Shown piece after piece: positions 6,497-14,945 of a DNA stretch of 31,708 nucleotides (its first letter is position 1; each line of letters starts with the position of its first letter). The notes below the pieces were generated by a model. That model saw only the letters and a program-made list of their open reading frames with translations. It had not been told where the DNA came from and made no database searches. Source of the DNA: a virus; the IMG/VR virus record IMGVR_UViG_3300030116_007057, positions 1 to 31,708 of that record; one strand, 5' to 3'. The translations under genes were made by a program, and so were the position numbers.

Positions 6497-8467
6497 ATGG
6501 CCAAGAGAAAATATACCAAACGTTCAGAATATTGGAATAAATTTAATAAAGAAAGAAAAACCTATGTACCTATAGGGGAAGGTGGGCAAGTACAGCCTGA
6601 TTTACTAGGTGAGCCATTTTATACTTCTGATGCCTCTTTTCAAGAAATAGCTCAGGCCAGAAGGCAAGCTGCTAGCGCTAGCGCTTTCTCTGGCACTAGA
6701 CAAAATAGGGCAGCTTTTGTAAATCTTAGAAATAGATTTTCAAGCATTGCTATAGGAATGCTGCCATATGAGTACTCTACTGACGGGGTAAATATTCGAG
6801 ATGCTATAGAGCTTTGTCAAAAAGCATACGCAAATGTAGCAGTTTTTAGAAATGCTATTGATATCATGTCTGAGTTTACAAATACAGATGTTTATTTAGA
6901 GGGCGGCTCTAGAAAAAGCAGACAGTTTTTTGAAGAATGGTTTAGAAGAATAAACCTTATTAACATAAAAGATCAGTACTTTAGAGAATATTACCGCAGT
7001 GGGAATGTTTTTTTATACAGGATGGACGGCAGGTTTCAGGCTGATGACTATGCAAAAATTATAAATCAGGTTGGCGCAATCAATCCCGCAGCAAATAAAA
7101 TACCTCTTAGATATGTTTTACTTAATCCTTACGACATAACAGCTAAAAGGTCATCAACATTTTCAAGAAACGCATATGAGAAAGTTCTATCTGAATATGA
7201 GTTAGCAAGGCTTAGAGATCCTCAAACAGATGAGGAGAGGGCATTGCTAGATAGTTTTGATGAGTATACCCAAAAACTTATAAAGGATGGTGGCTATACA
7301 ACCACTGGAGTTAAAATGAAGCTCGACGGAGAAAAACTGTCATATTCATTTTATAAAAAACAAGATTATGAACCTTTTGCTGTTCCATTTGGTTTCCCAG
7401 TTTTAGATGACATAAATGCTAAGATGGAACTGAAGAAAATGGATCAAGCGATTACAAGGACTGTAGAGAATGTGATTTTGTTGATTACTATGGGGGCTGA
7501 TCCAGATAAAGGTGGCGTTAATCCTAACAATCTGGCTGCCATGCAAAATCTATTCAAGAACGAAAGTGTCGGTAGGGTTTTAGTTTCTGATTATACTACA
7601 AAAGCAGAATTTATAATACCAGAGCTTAATAGAGTTTTGGGGCCAGATAAATATAAGATTCTTAATGAAGATATTAAACAAGGCTTGCAAAACATCGTTG
7701 TAGGTGAAGAAAAATATAACTCTACTCAAGTTAAAGCACAAATATTTATTGATAGATTAAAAGAGTCTAGAAATGGATTTTTAAATGATTTTTTACAGAG
7801 AGAGATAAAAAGAATAGCATCTGATCTTGGTTTTAGATCTTACCCCCAAGTAAAGATGAAAGATATAGATATGAGAGACGAAACTCAATTGATGAGAGTT
7901 TCTACTCGATTGATGGAGCTTGGTATACTTACTCCGCAACAAGGAATGGAAATGTTCCATAATGGCAAGTTCCCTGATGCAGAAAATATTGCTCCAGCTC
8001 AAGAAACATTTATCCAAGAAAGAAAAGGAGGTTTTTACAATCCTTTAGTGGGAGGTGTACCCATGATAGAGTCTGATACCCCAAAAACAAAAACTCCGAA
8101 TGAAGTAGGCAGACCTGAAGGTACAGTCGATATACCTGTTTCAAGATCAACATATTCTAGAGCAAACATACAATCGACTCTCTACAAAATAGATAATTTT
8201 ATAAATGATTCTAGGGAGAAACTTGTAGCAAAAAGCGGTAAAGGTGAGATTTCTGAATCAATGGGTAACGTGCTAACTGATTTGTGTGAATCTATAGTAT
8301 GTTCCGAAAATGAAGAATCTTGGGCCGAAAGATTTGATTTCTGTGTAAATAACCTTGATGAGATAGAAAATCTAGAAACTTTGACAGAGGTTTTATCAAT
8401 ATCTGCAAAGCATAATCTTGAATTATATCCATCAGCAATTTTATACCACAGCACCAAAGAATCTTAA
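6497..8467 (+). CDS. Portal protein
   Basis: The product has 656 residues. Size and place, between large terminase and protease, are those of a phage portal, the dodecameric ring through which DNA enters and leaves the capsid. The body has segments typical of portals: AYANVAVFRNAIDIMSEF (about 111-128), EYYRSGNVFLYRMDGRF (about 164-180), a long helical region around DINAKMELKKMDQAITRTVE, and IERKGG-like basic C-terminal sequence before a probably flexible tail. The start lies 47 bp after the terminase stop. The stop shares its last base with the next start (TAATG), which implies coupling to the protease gene. The family assignment rests on context and general resemblance. Confidence 0.88.
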   Translation: MAKRKYTKRSEYWNKFNKERKTYVPIGEGGQVQPDLLGEPFYTSDASFQEIAQARRQAASASAFSGTRQNRAAFVNLRNRFSSIAIGMLPYEYSTDGVNIRDAIELCQKAYANVAVFRNAIDIMSEFTNTDVYLEGGSRKSRQFFEEWFRRINLINIKDQYFREYYRSGNVFLYRMDGRFQADDYAKIINQVGAINPAANKIPLRYVLLNPYDITAKRSSTFSRNAYEKVLSEYELARLRDPQTDEERALLDSFDEYTQKLIKDGGYTTTGVKMKLDGEKLSYSFYKKQDYEPFAVPFGFPVLDDINAKMELKKMDQAITRTVENVILLITMGADPDKGGVNPNNLAAMQNLFKNESVGRVLVSDYTTKAEFIIPELNRVLGPDKYKILNEDIKQGLQNIVVGEEKYNSTQVKAQIFIDRLKESRNGFLNDFLQREIKRIASDLGFRSYPQVKMKDIDMRDETQLMRVSTRLMELGILTPQQGMEMFHNGKFPDAENIAPAQETFIQERKGGFYNPLVGGVPMIESDTPKTKTPNEVGRPEGTVDIPVSRSTYSRANIQSTLYKIDNFINDSREKLVAKSGKGEISESMGNVLTDLCESIVCSENEESWAERFDFCVNNLDEIENLETLTEVLSISAKHNLELYPSAILYHSTKES

Positions 8468-9954
8468 TGGATTATAAATATAAAACAACTTTTGAATGCC
8501 CAATCTCAGTTTGCGAAATAAGCAAAGCTTCTCTAATATCTGAGGCTTCATTAAGTAATCTAGCCCCATTAGTCCCTAAAAATATAGATTATAAAAGTAA
8601 TGTGGATTTACTAGGAGTAGCTTTTAATGCAGCTGTTGTAAATAAATTCAATAGGAATGGCGACGGAATGTCAACCTCCACTGCAATTGAGTACACGCCA
8701 AATTTTATTCATAAACCAACTAATATAGAACATAATAAGCAAAAAATAGTTGGGCATATTGTAGATGCTGGATTTAGCGATATTAAGACTAATAAAATTT
8801 TAAATGCTGAAGATATAAAAAATAAAAAAAATTCTTTTAATATAGCTCTAGGGGCCGTTATTTACAAATCAGTAAATAAAGATTTTACTAATCTTGTTCA
8901 AAAATCCTTAGACCCAGATGATCCAGCATATCAAAAAGTTTCTGCAAGCTGGGAAGTCGGGTTCAGTAATTTTGTTTTAGCCGTGGGTAGCGATGACCTT
9001 GAAGATGCAAAAATCATCTCAGACCCTGAAAAAATAGCAGAAATGAAAGGATTTTTAAAAAGTTATGGTGGCACTGGAAAAACAGATAAGGGAGAAAATA
9101 TATATAGGCTGATAACTGGTAAAATATACCCTTTAGGTATTGCTTATACTATGAACCCAGCGGCAAATGTAAAAGGTTTGTATTCAGATAAACCTGAGAC
9201 AGATAAAATTTTTATAAATGATAAACGTGATAAAATTTCACAAAATTTAAATTTAAATGTAAACAACGAAAAGGATATTAACGCTATGGAAATCGAAAAA
9301 ACTATTTCAGAACTTAAAGAGCTTCTAAATGAGAAAAAATTCTCTAAAGAAGCTATCGCTTCAATGACTGACACTTTCTCTAATGCTATTAAAGAGCGCG
9401 ATGAGAAATACCGTGCAGATATTGAGGAAGCTAAGAATCAAAAAGAATTAATTGCTAAAGAATACGAGGATTTAAAAACCTCAGTAGCTGATCTTGAGCA
9501 GAAACTAGGAGAAGCAAATGAGCGCATCTCTGTTTTTGAAAACGAGAAAAAAGCTGAAGAAGCTATAGCTAGATTCAATGAAAGAATGGATTCTATTGAT
9601 GAGTCTTACGACCTTGATGATGAGGATCGTGAATTTTTAGCTAATGAGCTTAAAGATCTTGGTGAAGACGAAGAATTTACTTCTTTTGCTTCAAAACTAG
9701 AAGTTCTTTGGAGACACAAGAATAAAGAGGCACAAGCTTCAATTCAAGAGGAAATCCAAAAGCGTATTGATGAGGAAGTCGCTAAAAGAGTTTCAAACGC
9801 CTCTGAAGAGGTTGAAGTTGAAAAAGTTTTTGACGAAGCTGAAGTGACCGACTCTGAGATTCCTAACGCAAATGAAGCAGTCGCATCTGATAACAAATCT
9901 TTGATCGAAAGATTCAGAGAGGCTTTCAAGCGTGAAAATATTGAAATTTCTTAA
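8467..9954 (+). CDS. Prohead protease with C-terminal scaffold region
   Basis: The product has 495 residues. The N-terminal half (about 45-235) looks like a prohead protease: HKPTNIEHNKQKIVGH contains candidate catalytic His89 (or His97), and KVSASWEVGF contains candidate nucleophile Ser159 or Ser161. The C-terminal half from about residue 274 is acidic, Lys/Glu-rich coiled coil (EELIAKEYEDLKTS-type heptads), as expected of a scaffold that shapes the prohead and is then degraded. Codon use changes between the halves, with more CGY arginine and C-ending codons after 9286, resembling the capsid gene. A strong internal start there suggests the scaffold is also made alone. It starts within the portal stop codon. 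Confidence 0.8.
   Translation: MDYKYKTTFECPISVCEISKASLISEASLSNLAPLVPKNIDYKSNVDLLGVAFNAAVVNKFNRNGDGMSTSTAIEYTPNFIHKPTNIEHNKQKIVGHIVDAGFSDIKTNKILNAEDIKNKKNSFNIALGAVIYKSVNKDFTNLVQKSLDPDDPAYQKVSASWEVGFSNFVLAVGSDDLEDAKIISDPEKIAEMKGFLKSYGGTGKTDKGENIYRLITGKIYPLGIAYTMNPAANVKGLYSDKPETDKIFINDKRDKISQNLNLNVNNEKDINAMEIEKTISELKELLNEKKFSKEAIASMTDTFSNAIKERDEKYRADIEEAKNQKELIAKEYEDLKTSVADLEQKLGEANERISVFENEKKAEEAIARFNERMDSIDESYDLDDEDREFLANELKDLGEDEEFTSFASKLEVLWRHKNKEAQASIQEEIQKRIDEEVAKRVSNASEEVEVEKVFDEAEVTDSEIPNANEAVASDNKSLIERFREAFKRENIEIS
9286..9954 (+). CDS. Probable nested in-frame scaffold protein
   Basis: ATG 9286 (Met274 of the protease reading frame) is preceded by AAGGA at 9271-9275, a good Shine-Dalgarno match with a 10-base gap. 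Translation from it would give 222 residues consisting only of the coiled-coil scaffold part. Codon use improves at this point. The arrangement is the one known for lambda, where the scaffold Nu3 is read from an internal start in the protease gene C. Expression of the short form is inferred; a single fused product remains possible. Confidence 0.5.
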   Translation: MEIEKTISELKELLNEKKFSKEAIASMTDTFSNAIKERDEKYRADIEEAKNQKELIAKEYEDLKTSVADLEQKLGEANERISVFENEKKAEEAIARFNERMDSIDESYDLDDEDREFLANELKDLGEDEEFTSFASKLEVLWRHKNKEAQASIQEEIQKRIDEEVAKRVSNASEEVEVEKVFDEAEVTDSEIPNANEAVASDNKSLIERFREAFKRENIEIS

Positions 9955-9986
9955 CTAACTAAACTTTAATTTAACTAAAAAAAATT

Positions 9987-10655
9987 ATGGGATTACGAAT
10001 TCTACCTTTCAGACAATACTCTGATCATGATGTCATAAACTTATATTCCGTTATCGGAAGTGATGTTCTTGACTCTACCACTGATACTGGCGCTGGTGAT
10101 GCTGGCGTTTTCGTTAAAGTGAGTGATGGTGACTTCGATAAAGAGCCTGTTGAGTATCAAACAAATTCTTATTTGGGTGATAGCAGCTATCCGTTCTTAG
10201 GTACAACAAAAATGTACCCTGAAGTCAATCTTAAAATTACAGGTGCTAAAGATGAGGATCACGCCATTGGTATGACACTTCTTCAGACAGCTAAAAATGA
10301 TGAAAATGGCGAGAAGCTGCTTTACAATCCAACAAAGCAAGCAGAACTCCAAGCTGTATTACCTGGGCAAGCTGTACCTATTGCAACTAAAGGAATCTTT
10401 ACTTTGACCTCTGGTGCATTTGAAGGGCCACTTAGTAGCTATGCCCCAGGAAATAGAATTAAGCTTGGTTCAACTGCTGGTAAAATCACTGGTTTTGCTT
10501 CAATCGCTGCTGGATCTATCACTACTGGTGATTTGGTAGCTGAGGATAAAGTTTTTGGACACGTTCTTGGAACAGGATCTAGATTATCAACTACTGGGCC
10601 AGTGAACGATCAATTCCAAGGCACTTACATCATTGTTTCATTTGATTGTAACTAA
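9987..10655 (+). CDS. Putative capsid decoration or stabilisation protein
   Basis: The product has 222 residues and lies directly before the major capsid gene, where many phages encode a head decoration protein. The sequence is Gly-, Thr- and Asp-rich with short alternating hydrophobic stretches, suggesting mostly beta structure. The C-terminal half (GPLSSYAPGNRIKLGSTAGK and GKITGFASIAAGSITTGDLV) has the valine/glycine pattern of a small beta-barrel, as in lambda gpD-type proteins. No residue-level family match is visible. The leader is AT-rich without a Shine-Dalgarno sequence. Function is inferred from position; a minor head protein is the alternative. Confidence 0.6.
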   Translation: MGLRILPFRQYSDHDVINLYSVIGSDVLDSTTDTGAGDAGVFVKVSDGDFDKEPVEYQTNSYLGDSSYPFLGTTKMYPEVNLKITGAKDEDHAIGMTLLQTAKNDENGEKLLYNPTKQAELQAVLPGQAVPIATKGIFTLTSGAFEGPLSSYAPGNRIKLGSTAGKITGFASIAAGSITTGDLVAEDKVFGHVLGTGSRLSTTGPVNDQFQGTYIIVSFDCN

Positions 10656-10677
10656 TTATTAGAGAGGATTTTATAAA

Positions 10678-11820
10678 ATGAAAATTACTTTAAAACGTAC
10701 ACCAGAGCAGGTCGAGCTTATAAAAGCTATGGCTTCTCGCAATAAAACTATTGCATATGAGGCTCAGGTTGCACTTGCCGAGTTTATCGGACCAGTTTTA
10801 GCTGAGGTTCTTAACCAAGCTCCAACTGTAAGCAATCTGTTCCAGTCACTTCAGTTTAATGCTGATGATAATCCAAGCATTCCTTTGGACCTTTACTACA
10901 ACATTTCCAATGAGGATTATGTTCAGGTATACAGCCAAAGCCACGCTGGGGGTCTTCCAACTTCACAAGTTCTACCAACTGCATCTGAGTTGAAACTTGC
11001 TACTTATAGCCTTGATAGTGCTGTAAGCTTTGATCGTCGTTATGCTGCTAAAAGCCGCATGGACGTTGTGAGCAAGACTTTCACTCGTGTTGCTCAGGAG
11101 ATCTTAATTAAGCAGGAAACTACTTCTGCTACTTTGCTTATGACAGCTGTAGCAAATGCTACTACAAACGGCAGAGCGCACGTTGAGACCAACCGAGTTG
11201 AAAACAAGTTTACACTTGCTGACATGAATGACCTACTTACTCTCGCTAAGAGAATCAATACTTCATTCATCGGCGGCACACCAACAAGTCGCACAAAGGG
11301 CTTAACTGATCTTATTTGTTCGCCAGAAGTTGTTCAAGATATCCGTTCAATAGCTTACAACGCTATTAACTCTCAGGATGCAGACGGATCAGCTCCAGGT
11401 GGTACAGATGGTCTTGCAGCTCCTGATGAGCTTCGTATGGACATTTTCCGTAACGCAGGTATTCCTGAGTTTTACGGTCTTGGAATTATGGAGATCAATG
11501 AGCTTGGAACAAACCAAAAGTTTAACACTCTTTTCGATGTAGCTGCTGGTTCAACTACTTATAACAATCCAGCTGGCCTTCCCGCTATCACTTTCAACAC
11601 CGCAACTGACGATTTCGTCCTTGGTGTTGATCGCTCCAGAGACGCACTCATTCGTGCAGTCGCTGTCGATGATGAGAGCGGTGGAGAGTTCAATCTTATT
11701 GCTGACGATCAGTACAGCATACGCCAAAACAAGATCGGATATTTCGGATCTATGGAAGAGGGCAGAGTTGTCCTTGACAATAGAGTTCTTGTAGGTAAGA
11801 TTGTTGGAGCAGCTGATTAA
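10678..11820 (+). CDS. Major capsid protein
   Basis: The product has 380 residues. It follows protease/scaffold and decoration genes, has the best Shine-Dalgarno in the window (AGAGAGGA at 10662-10669, eight bases before ATG), and uses CGT/CGC arginine and C-ending codons far more than its neighbours, as expected for the most abundant protein. A strong terminator follows. The N-terminus is helical (EQVELIKAMASRNKTIAYEA), the middle has an E-loop-like and spine-helix pattern (SRMDVVSKTFTRVAQEI), and the C-terminus is beta-rich, compatible with the HK97 capsid fold. It assembles the icosahedral shell around the scaffold. Fold assignment is by context and general pattern. Confidence 0.9.
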   Translation: MKITLKRTPEQVELIKAMASRNKTIAYEAQVALAEFIGPVLAEVLNQAPTVSNLFQSLQFNADDNPSIPLDLYYNISNEDYVQVYSQSHAGGLPTSQVLPTASELKLATYSLDSAVSFDRRYAAKSRMDVVSKTFTRVAQEILIKQETTSATLLMTAVANATTNGRAHVETNRVENKFTLADMNDLLTLAKRINTSFIGGTPTSRTKGLTDLICSPEVVQDIRSIAYNAINSQDADGSAPGGTDGLAAPDELRMDIFRNAGIPEFYGLGIMEINELGTNQKFNTLFDVAAGSTTYNNPAGLPAITFNTATDDFVLGVDRSRDALIRAVAVDDESGGEFNLIADDQYSIRQNKIGYFGSMEEGRVVLDNRVLVGKIVGAAD

Positions 11821-11841
11821 TCTTCAATTGTTACTCATATT

Positions 11842-11877
11842 AAAAGGTCACCTCGAAAGGGGTGGCCTTTTTTTATT
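11842..11877 (+). terminator. Rho-independent terminator after the capsid gene
   Basis: The stem AAAAGGTCACCTC pairs with GGGGTGGCCTTTT (one or two G-T wobbles) and closes on a GAAA tetraloop (11855-11858). A run of T follows. It should end or strongly attenuate the capsid transcript. Confidence 0.9.
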
Positions 11878-11892
11878 TAAATTATTTACTAA

Positions 11893-11903
11893 GTGTATAT
11901 AAT
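11893..11903 (+). promoter_or_regulatory. GTGTAT/TATAAT element before the first connector-type gene
   Basis: GTGTAT at 11893-11898 overlaps TATAAT at 11898-11903, five bases before the ATG at 11909. Coming right after a strong terminator, this is a sensible place to restart transcription. No -35 box is obvious, and the leader would be very short. Confidence 0.35.
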
Positions 11904-11908
11904 ATTGT

Positions 11909-12343
11909 ATGAACGAAGAAGAAACACCATATGAAGAGGTTACTACAGGTCAAGAAGTACCTGAAAAAGAAGGTTTGCTTGAAGAGCTAGAGCGTCTTAG
12001 AAAAGCTGGAGAAACCAGCACTGCACGTTATCAAGAAGTGCTAAGAAAAGTTGAGGTAGCTTTTGGCACAGGGCAAACTAATTTTTTTGGTACTCATGAT
12101 ATGGAGGAATTAAAGAAAAAGATAAAAAAAATGAATAATGCTGATTTGCATAGTTTTGCAATGAAAGTTGGAATCAACCCTTTTTATGATAGACCTGTAT
12201 TAATTGAAAATATTAAAAAAGAATTTTATAAGTTTCAGAATAAAGGCAACATATTTACCAACCCTATCCCAGAACCATCAATTAAATTAGACCCCAAAGA
12301 TCCTAAACATAAAGAAGTTCTTGATTGGTTAAATACAGATTAA
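11909..12343 (+). CDS. Hypothetical head-region protein with a Rho-N/SAP-like helical segment
   Basis: The product has 144 residues. The N-terminus is acidic and coiled (LLEELERLRKAGETSTARYQ). Residues about 68-110 (MEELKKKIKKMNNADLHSFA, then GINPFYDRPVLIENIKKEF) have the helix-turn-helix-like pattern of small Rho-N or SAP-type DNA-binding modules. The C-terminus is a short Pro-rich tail. It lies between the capsid terminator and a connector-type gene, so a role in the head or neck is likely, but no function can be assigned from sequence. Confidence 0.7.
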   Translation: MNEEETPYEEVTTGQEVPEKEGLLEELERLRKAGETSTARYQEVLRKVEVAFGTGQTNFFGTHDMEELKKKIKKMNNADLHSFAMKVGINPFYDRPVLIENIKKEFYKFQNKGNIFTNPIPEPSIKLDPKDPKHKEVLDWLNTD

Positions 12344-12345
12344 TA

Positions 12346-12351
12346 GTGTAA
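12346..12351 (+). promoter_or_regulatory. GTGTAA motif before the second connector-type gene
   Basis: GTGTAA ends eight bases before the ATG at 12360. The context GTGTAATAACTTACATG closely parallels the opposite-strand site before the gene starting at 15996, GTGTAAAAATCTACATG. Confidence 0.3.
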
Positions 12352-12359
12352 TAACTTAC

Positions 12360-12839
12360 ATGACCGCTTTAGAAGACTTAGCTTCAGGAATTGTAGAAAC
12401 AGAATTTGATGGTGACACTGGAATAGCAACAGTGGCTTCAGTTAGTGGATGGCTATTTGAAAACTTAGGAAAACTAAATACACATATATATACAGATTTT
12501 AGCGGGGCGAACGCAAGCGGAACATATGGCGTAATTGATATTGAAGCTCAAGGCATATTAAAAGAGCTTTATCTTTACAACTATTATATTAAACAATCAC
12601 GAAATGCTTTGAGGGGTATAACTGACTCCTCAGTTAGCGGTGATAATGTTTTATCGTTAAAAGACGGAGAAAGCTCTGTAACGTTCGTTAACCGTAATGA
12701 GGTATCAAAGGTGTACAGAGGTCTTGCAAGCGATTCTATGGCCAATATAGAGCGATTATCAGCAAAGTATAATATATATCAGGCTCAGCCTAGACAACTT
12801 CATGGCGTTGATGGCAGCGGGATCTTAAATTATGAATAA
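12360..12839 (+). CDS. Putative head-tail connector protein
   Basis: The product has 159 residues. After a flexible start it has helical segments with aromatic residues (SVSGWLFENLGKLNTHIYTD and QGILKELYLYNYYIKQSRNA), and later a VTFVNRNEVSKVYRGLASDS stretch. This mainly helical pattern, and a position after the capsid gene at the end of the head operon, are those of adaptor proteins that bind the portal. That assignment is inferred from position. The stop is directly followed by a bidirectional terminator that separates it from the convergent minus-strand tail block. Confidence 0.6.
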   Translation: MTALEDLASGIVETEFDGDTGIATVASVSGWLFENLGKLNTHIYTDFSGANASGTYGVIDIEAQGILKELYLYNYYIKQSRNALRGITDSSVSGDNVLSLKDGESSVTFVNRNEVSKVYRGLASDSMANIERLSAKYNIYQAQPRQLHGVDGSGILNYE

Positions 12840-12869
12840 AAAACCCCGCCGAAGCGGGGTTTGTTTTAT
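12838..12869. terminator. Bidirectional rho-independent terminator
   Basis: AAACCCCGC pairs with GCGGGGTTT around a CGAA loop (TTCG on the minus strand). It is followed by TGTTTTATT on the plus strand and preceded by an A run that gives TTTTTT on the minus strand. It lies between convergent genes ending at 12839 (+) and 12918 (-) and can serve both. Confidence 0.93.
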
Positions 12870-12917
12870 TTAATAGTTAACTAATCAAGGTGTTGTCTGA
12901 CTATTTGAATTACCTCA

Positions 12918-14048
12918 TTATGAGGAGAATTCGAAAGCTGGATCTGTGTTAGCTCCGCTCATAAACAAACCAACACTAGATTCATCTATTCCTCCAACTT
13001 GAGTTGAAAAAGTTAAATCTACAGTTTTATTAGATCCAATAGACGATGACATACTCTCACTATCAATTTTAAGACCTTTTAAAGTGTAGGTAACAACGTC
13101 ATTTCCAGATTTATTTTTTAATGTAACTGAAGCATTTTGAACTCCTGAAGTTAAAGTATTAGCAAGGTTCATATCTGTCTCCTCATTAACCAACGCGCTA
13201 ACAGACATGCTCACATTAATTGGAAAATCAACTTCACGAGCGAATGGGAATCTGCTTCCTAATCTTTGTAATGGGCTTCTTGAAAGAGGCATATTTATTG
13301 AAACACTTTGTACGTGTGCTCCATTTTCTCCAGCGGATAAATTAGCGACAGTCTCTCCGTCAAGATTTGTTAAACTAACTGATATATCTCCTGGGCGTAA
13401 AGCTTTAATATCACTTACACCCTGCGAAGGCGTAGGTAGTTTAACTACTTTGGTCTCTGCGGTTCCGTCCTCTTGATCAACTGCTGGGCTGTTAACAAAT
13501 TCACCACCAGCTGTACTAGCATCAGAACGCACGTTTGCACCTTCCATACTTACAGATACCGTTGGAATAGATCCAACTGCTAAATCAACAGTGTAATCAC
13601 TTACATAGCAGTTTCCTACACCAATACAACTATGATTAGTGCCAGTTGTTGCACCATTTAAATCTTTACCTTCTGGACCTGTTAAAATAAAAACGTTTTT
13701 GCCAGAACTTGCAATCATGTGTCCTGAAGCAAATTGTGAATCAGTAGCCCTCTTACCGCCTCCAGTTCTTACGTAAAATCCTAAAAGTCTCTCATTAAAT
13801 CCATCAGTTAAATAATATGAAAAGTCCGTGCTAACTGTCGGCGCATCCATTATTACTGAATCAATTCTAGAAAGATCTCCAAATTGGTTAATGTCCTGTC
13901 TGTTAATGGTGTAACTAAAGTTAGCGCTTTGCACTCTCTCTATTTGTTGGACATCTGCCGCAGCATCGGGTCCAACCTTTCCTGTTGAGGCTGCGTCATG
14001 ACTTACAAAAAGTCCTTCTGATTGATAAATTACTCTGTTTCTGGCCAT
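12918..14048 (-). CDS. Putative tail tube-type structural protein
   Basis: The product has 376 residues, beta-rich and high in Ser, Thr and Gly. It is paralogous by eye to the tail protein at 25739-27331. Matching blocks are VQSANFSYTINRQDINQFG with VQNASFSIAFPHEKSKQLG, IGVGNCYVSDYTVDLAVGS with AAFGNCFLTSYGLTYGVNS, and AHVQSVSINMPLSRSPLQRL with SHLVQSLDMSVALQRVSNYG. The shorter gene at 23942-24757 shares the general pattern. As the one nearest the neck genes and without inserts, it is the best candidate for the major tail tube protein. It is the last gene of a minus-strand block, ending at the bidirectional terminator. A CTGTAA word lies 20 bases before its start. Confidence 0.65.
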   Translation of the reverse strand: MARNRVIYQSEGLFVSHDAASTGKVGPDAAADVQQIERVQSANFSYTINRQDINQFGDLSRIDSVIMDAPTVSTDFSYYLTDGFNERLLGFYVRTGGGKRATDSQFASGHMIASSGKNVFILTGPEGKDLNGATTGTNHSCIGVGNCYVSDYTVDLAVGSIPTVSVSMEGANVRSDASTAGGEFVNSPAVDQEDGTAETKVVKLPTPSQGVSDIKALRPGDISVSLTNLDGETVANLSAGENGAHVQSVSINMPLSRSPLQRLGSRFPFAREVDFPINVSMSVSALVNEETDMNLANTLTSGVQNASVTLKNKSGNDVVTYTLKGLKIDSESMSSSIGSNKTVDLTFSTQVGGIDESSVGLFMSGANTDPAFEFSS

Positions 14049-14096
14049 AATATAAATTCTTTACTTTGTTTACAGTTTTAGTTGAAAAATATGAAA

Positions 14097-14945
14097 TTAG
14101 TTAAATCGGAATCTGTGTTTGTGTATATCAAAATCTATAAAACCCACGTACAATTCGTGTGCTAATGATTTTCTATCTCTATCGGTTAATTTAGAAGTTC
14201 TAACTGAATTTACATAAAATCCTTGTTCTGATGAATAAGAATCTACAAATCCAGTATAATTATATGAGCCGCCTTTTAAATCTCCTAACTCTGTAATTGG
14301 ATATCCAGTCATAGGTAACTCTGTAATATCCTCATCTCTTGAGTCTGCAAAAATAGATAAAATGCCATCCAGTTGATATGTATCTTCGGCTAGGATGACA
14401 GCTTTTACTGAGCATTGTGTCTCTTGCATGCCACCAAGAGCATAAGGTCTATTTTCCATAGTTGCAGTAGATATAAAAACAGCTGGCACAACATCATCAT
14501 ATGGGGCTATAGCATCCTCAGCGGGTGATGGCAGTCTTGAATTGACAACATATTTGTTTTCTATAACTAAATCCTCTTCAGTATCATTAGTGATATATAC
14601 ATTAAAATCTTTTACTGCGAACTCTCCAGTTACTGTTAAATTCGTAGATGAACCTGAGATTAATGACCTTCCATTGTCAAAATCCAAAACAACGCCATTA
14701 TCTCTACCTGAAAAAGATCCACCTATAAAAACTCCCGATGGAATGTTAGCTCCTGAGATTGAGGAATCTGTAACCCATTGTTTATAAGCACTACCATAAG
14801 CTTTATAAGTAGCATCAAGCCTATCATCTGCATAATAAAATAGCTCCCCTGTTTTATTACTGAAAGCCTCCCCTTTAGTTAATAAAAAATTATCAAACCA
14901 GAGAAAAAATGATGTTGTTAAATTATGTTGAAATTGTGCTTTCAT
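14097..14945 (-). CDS. Neck or tail-completion protein, function unassigned
   Basis: The product has 282 residues. It begins with helical, aromatic-rich sequence (FQHNLTTSFFLWFDNFLLTK) and continues with mixed beta sequence and acidic loops (DSRDEDITELP), ending in a basic-aromatic tail. Its start overlaps the stop of the upstream 15523-14942 gene by four bases (ATGA), so they are translated together. The block order (three small proteins, then a tail-tube-type protein) resembles the head-closure, tail-completion and tail-terminator genes of long-tailed phages. Which of these roles it plays cannot be read from the sequence. Confidence 0.6.
   Translation of the reverse strand: MKAQFQHNLTTSFFLWFDNFLLTKGEAFSNKTGELFYYADDRLDATYKAYGSAYKQWVTDSSISGANIPSGVFIGGSFSGRDNGVVLDFDNGRSLISGSSTNLTVTGEFAVKDFNVYITNDTEEDLVIENKYVVNSRLPSPAEDAIAPYDDVVPAVFISTATMENRPYALGGMQETQCSVKAVILAEDTYQLDGILSIFADSRDEDITELPMTGYPITELGDLKGGSYNYTGFVDSYSSEQGFYVNSVRTSKLTDRDRKSLAHELYVGFIDFDIHKHRFRFN

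Noticed and set aside
8472-8479. TATAAATA, a T4 late promoter-like word
   Set aside because: It lies inside the start of the protease gene, which is coupled to the portal; in AT-rich DNA it is probably chance.
12913-12925. CCTCATTATGAGG inverted repeat at the minus-strand tail gene stop
   Set aside because: The stem is only five pairs, with no T run, next to a much stronger terminator.
13207-13476. Plus-strand frame inside the tail-tube-type gene
   Set aside because: It is antisense to a beta-rich structural gene whose paralogs support the minus-strand reading.
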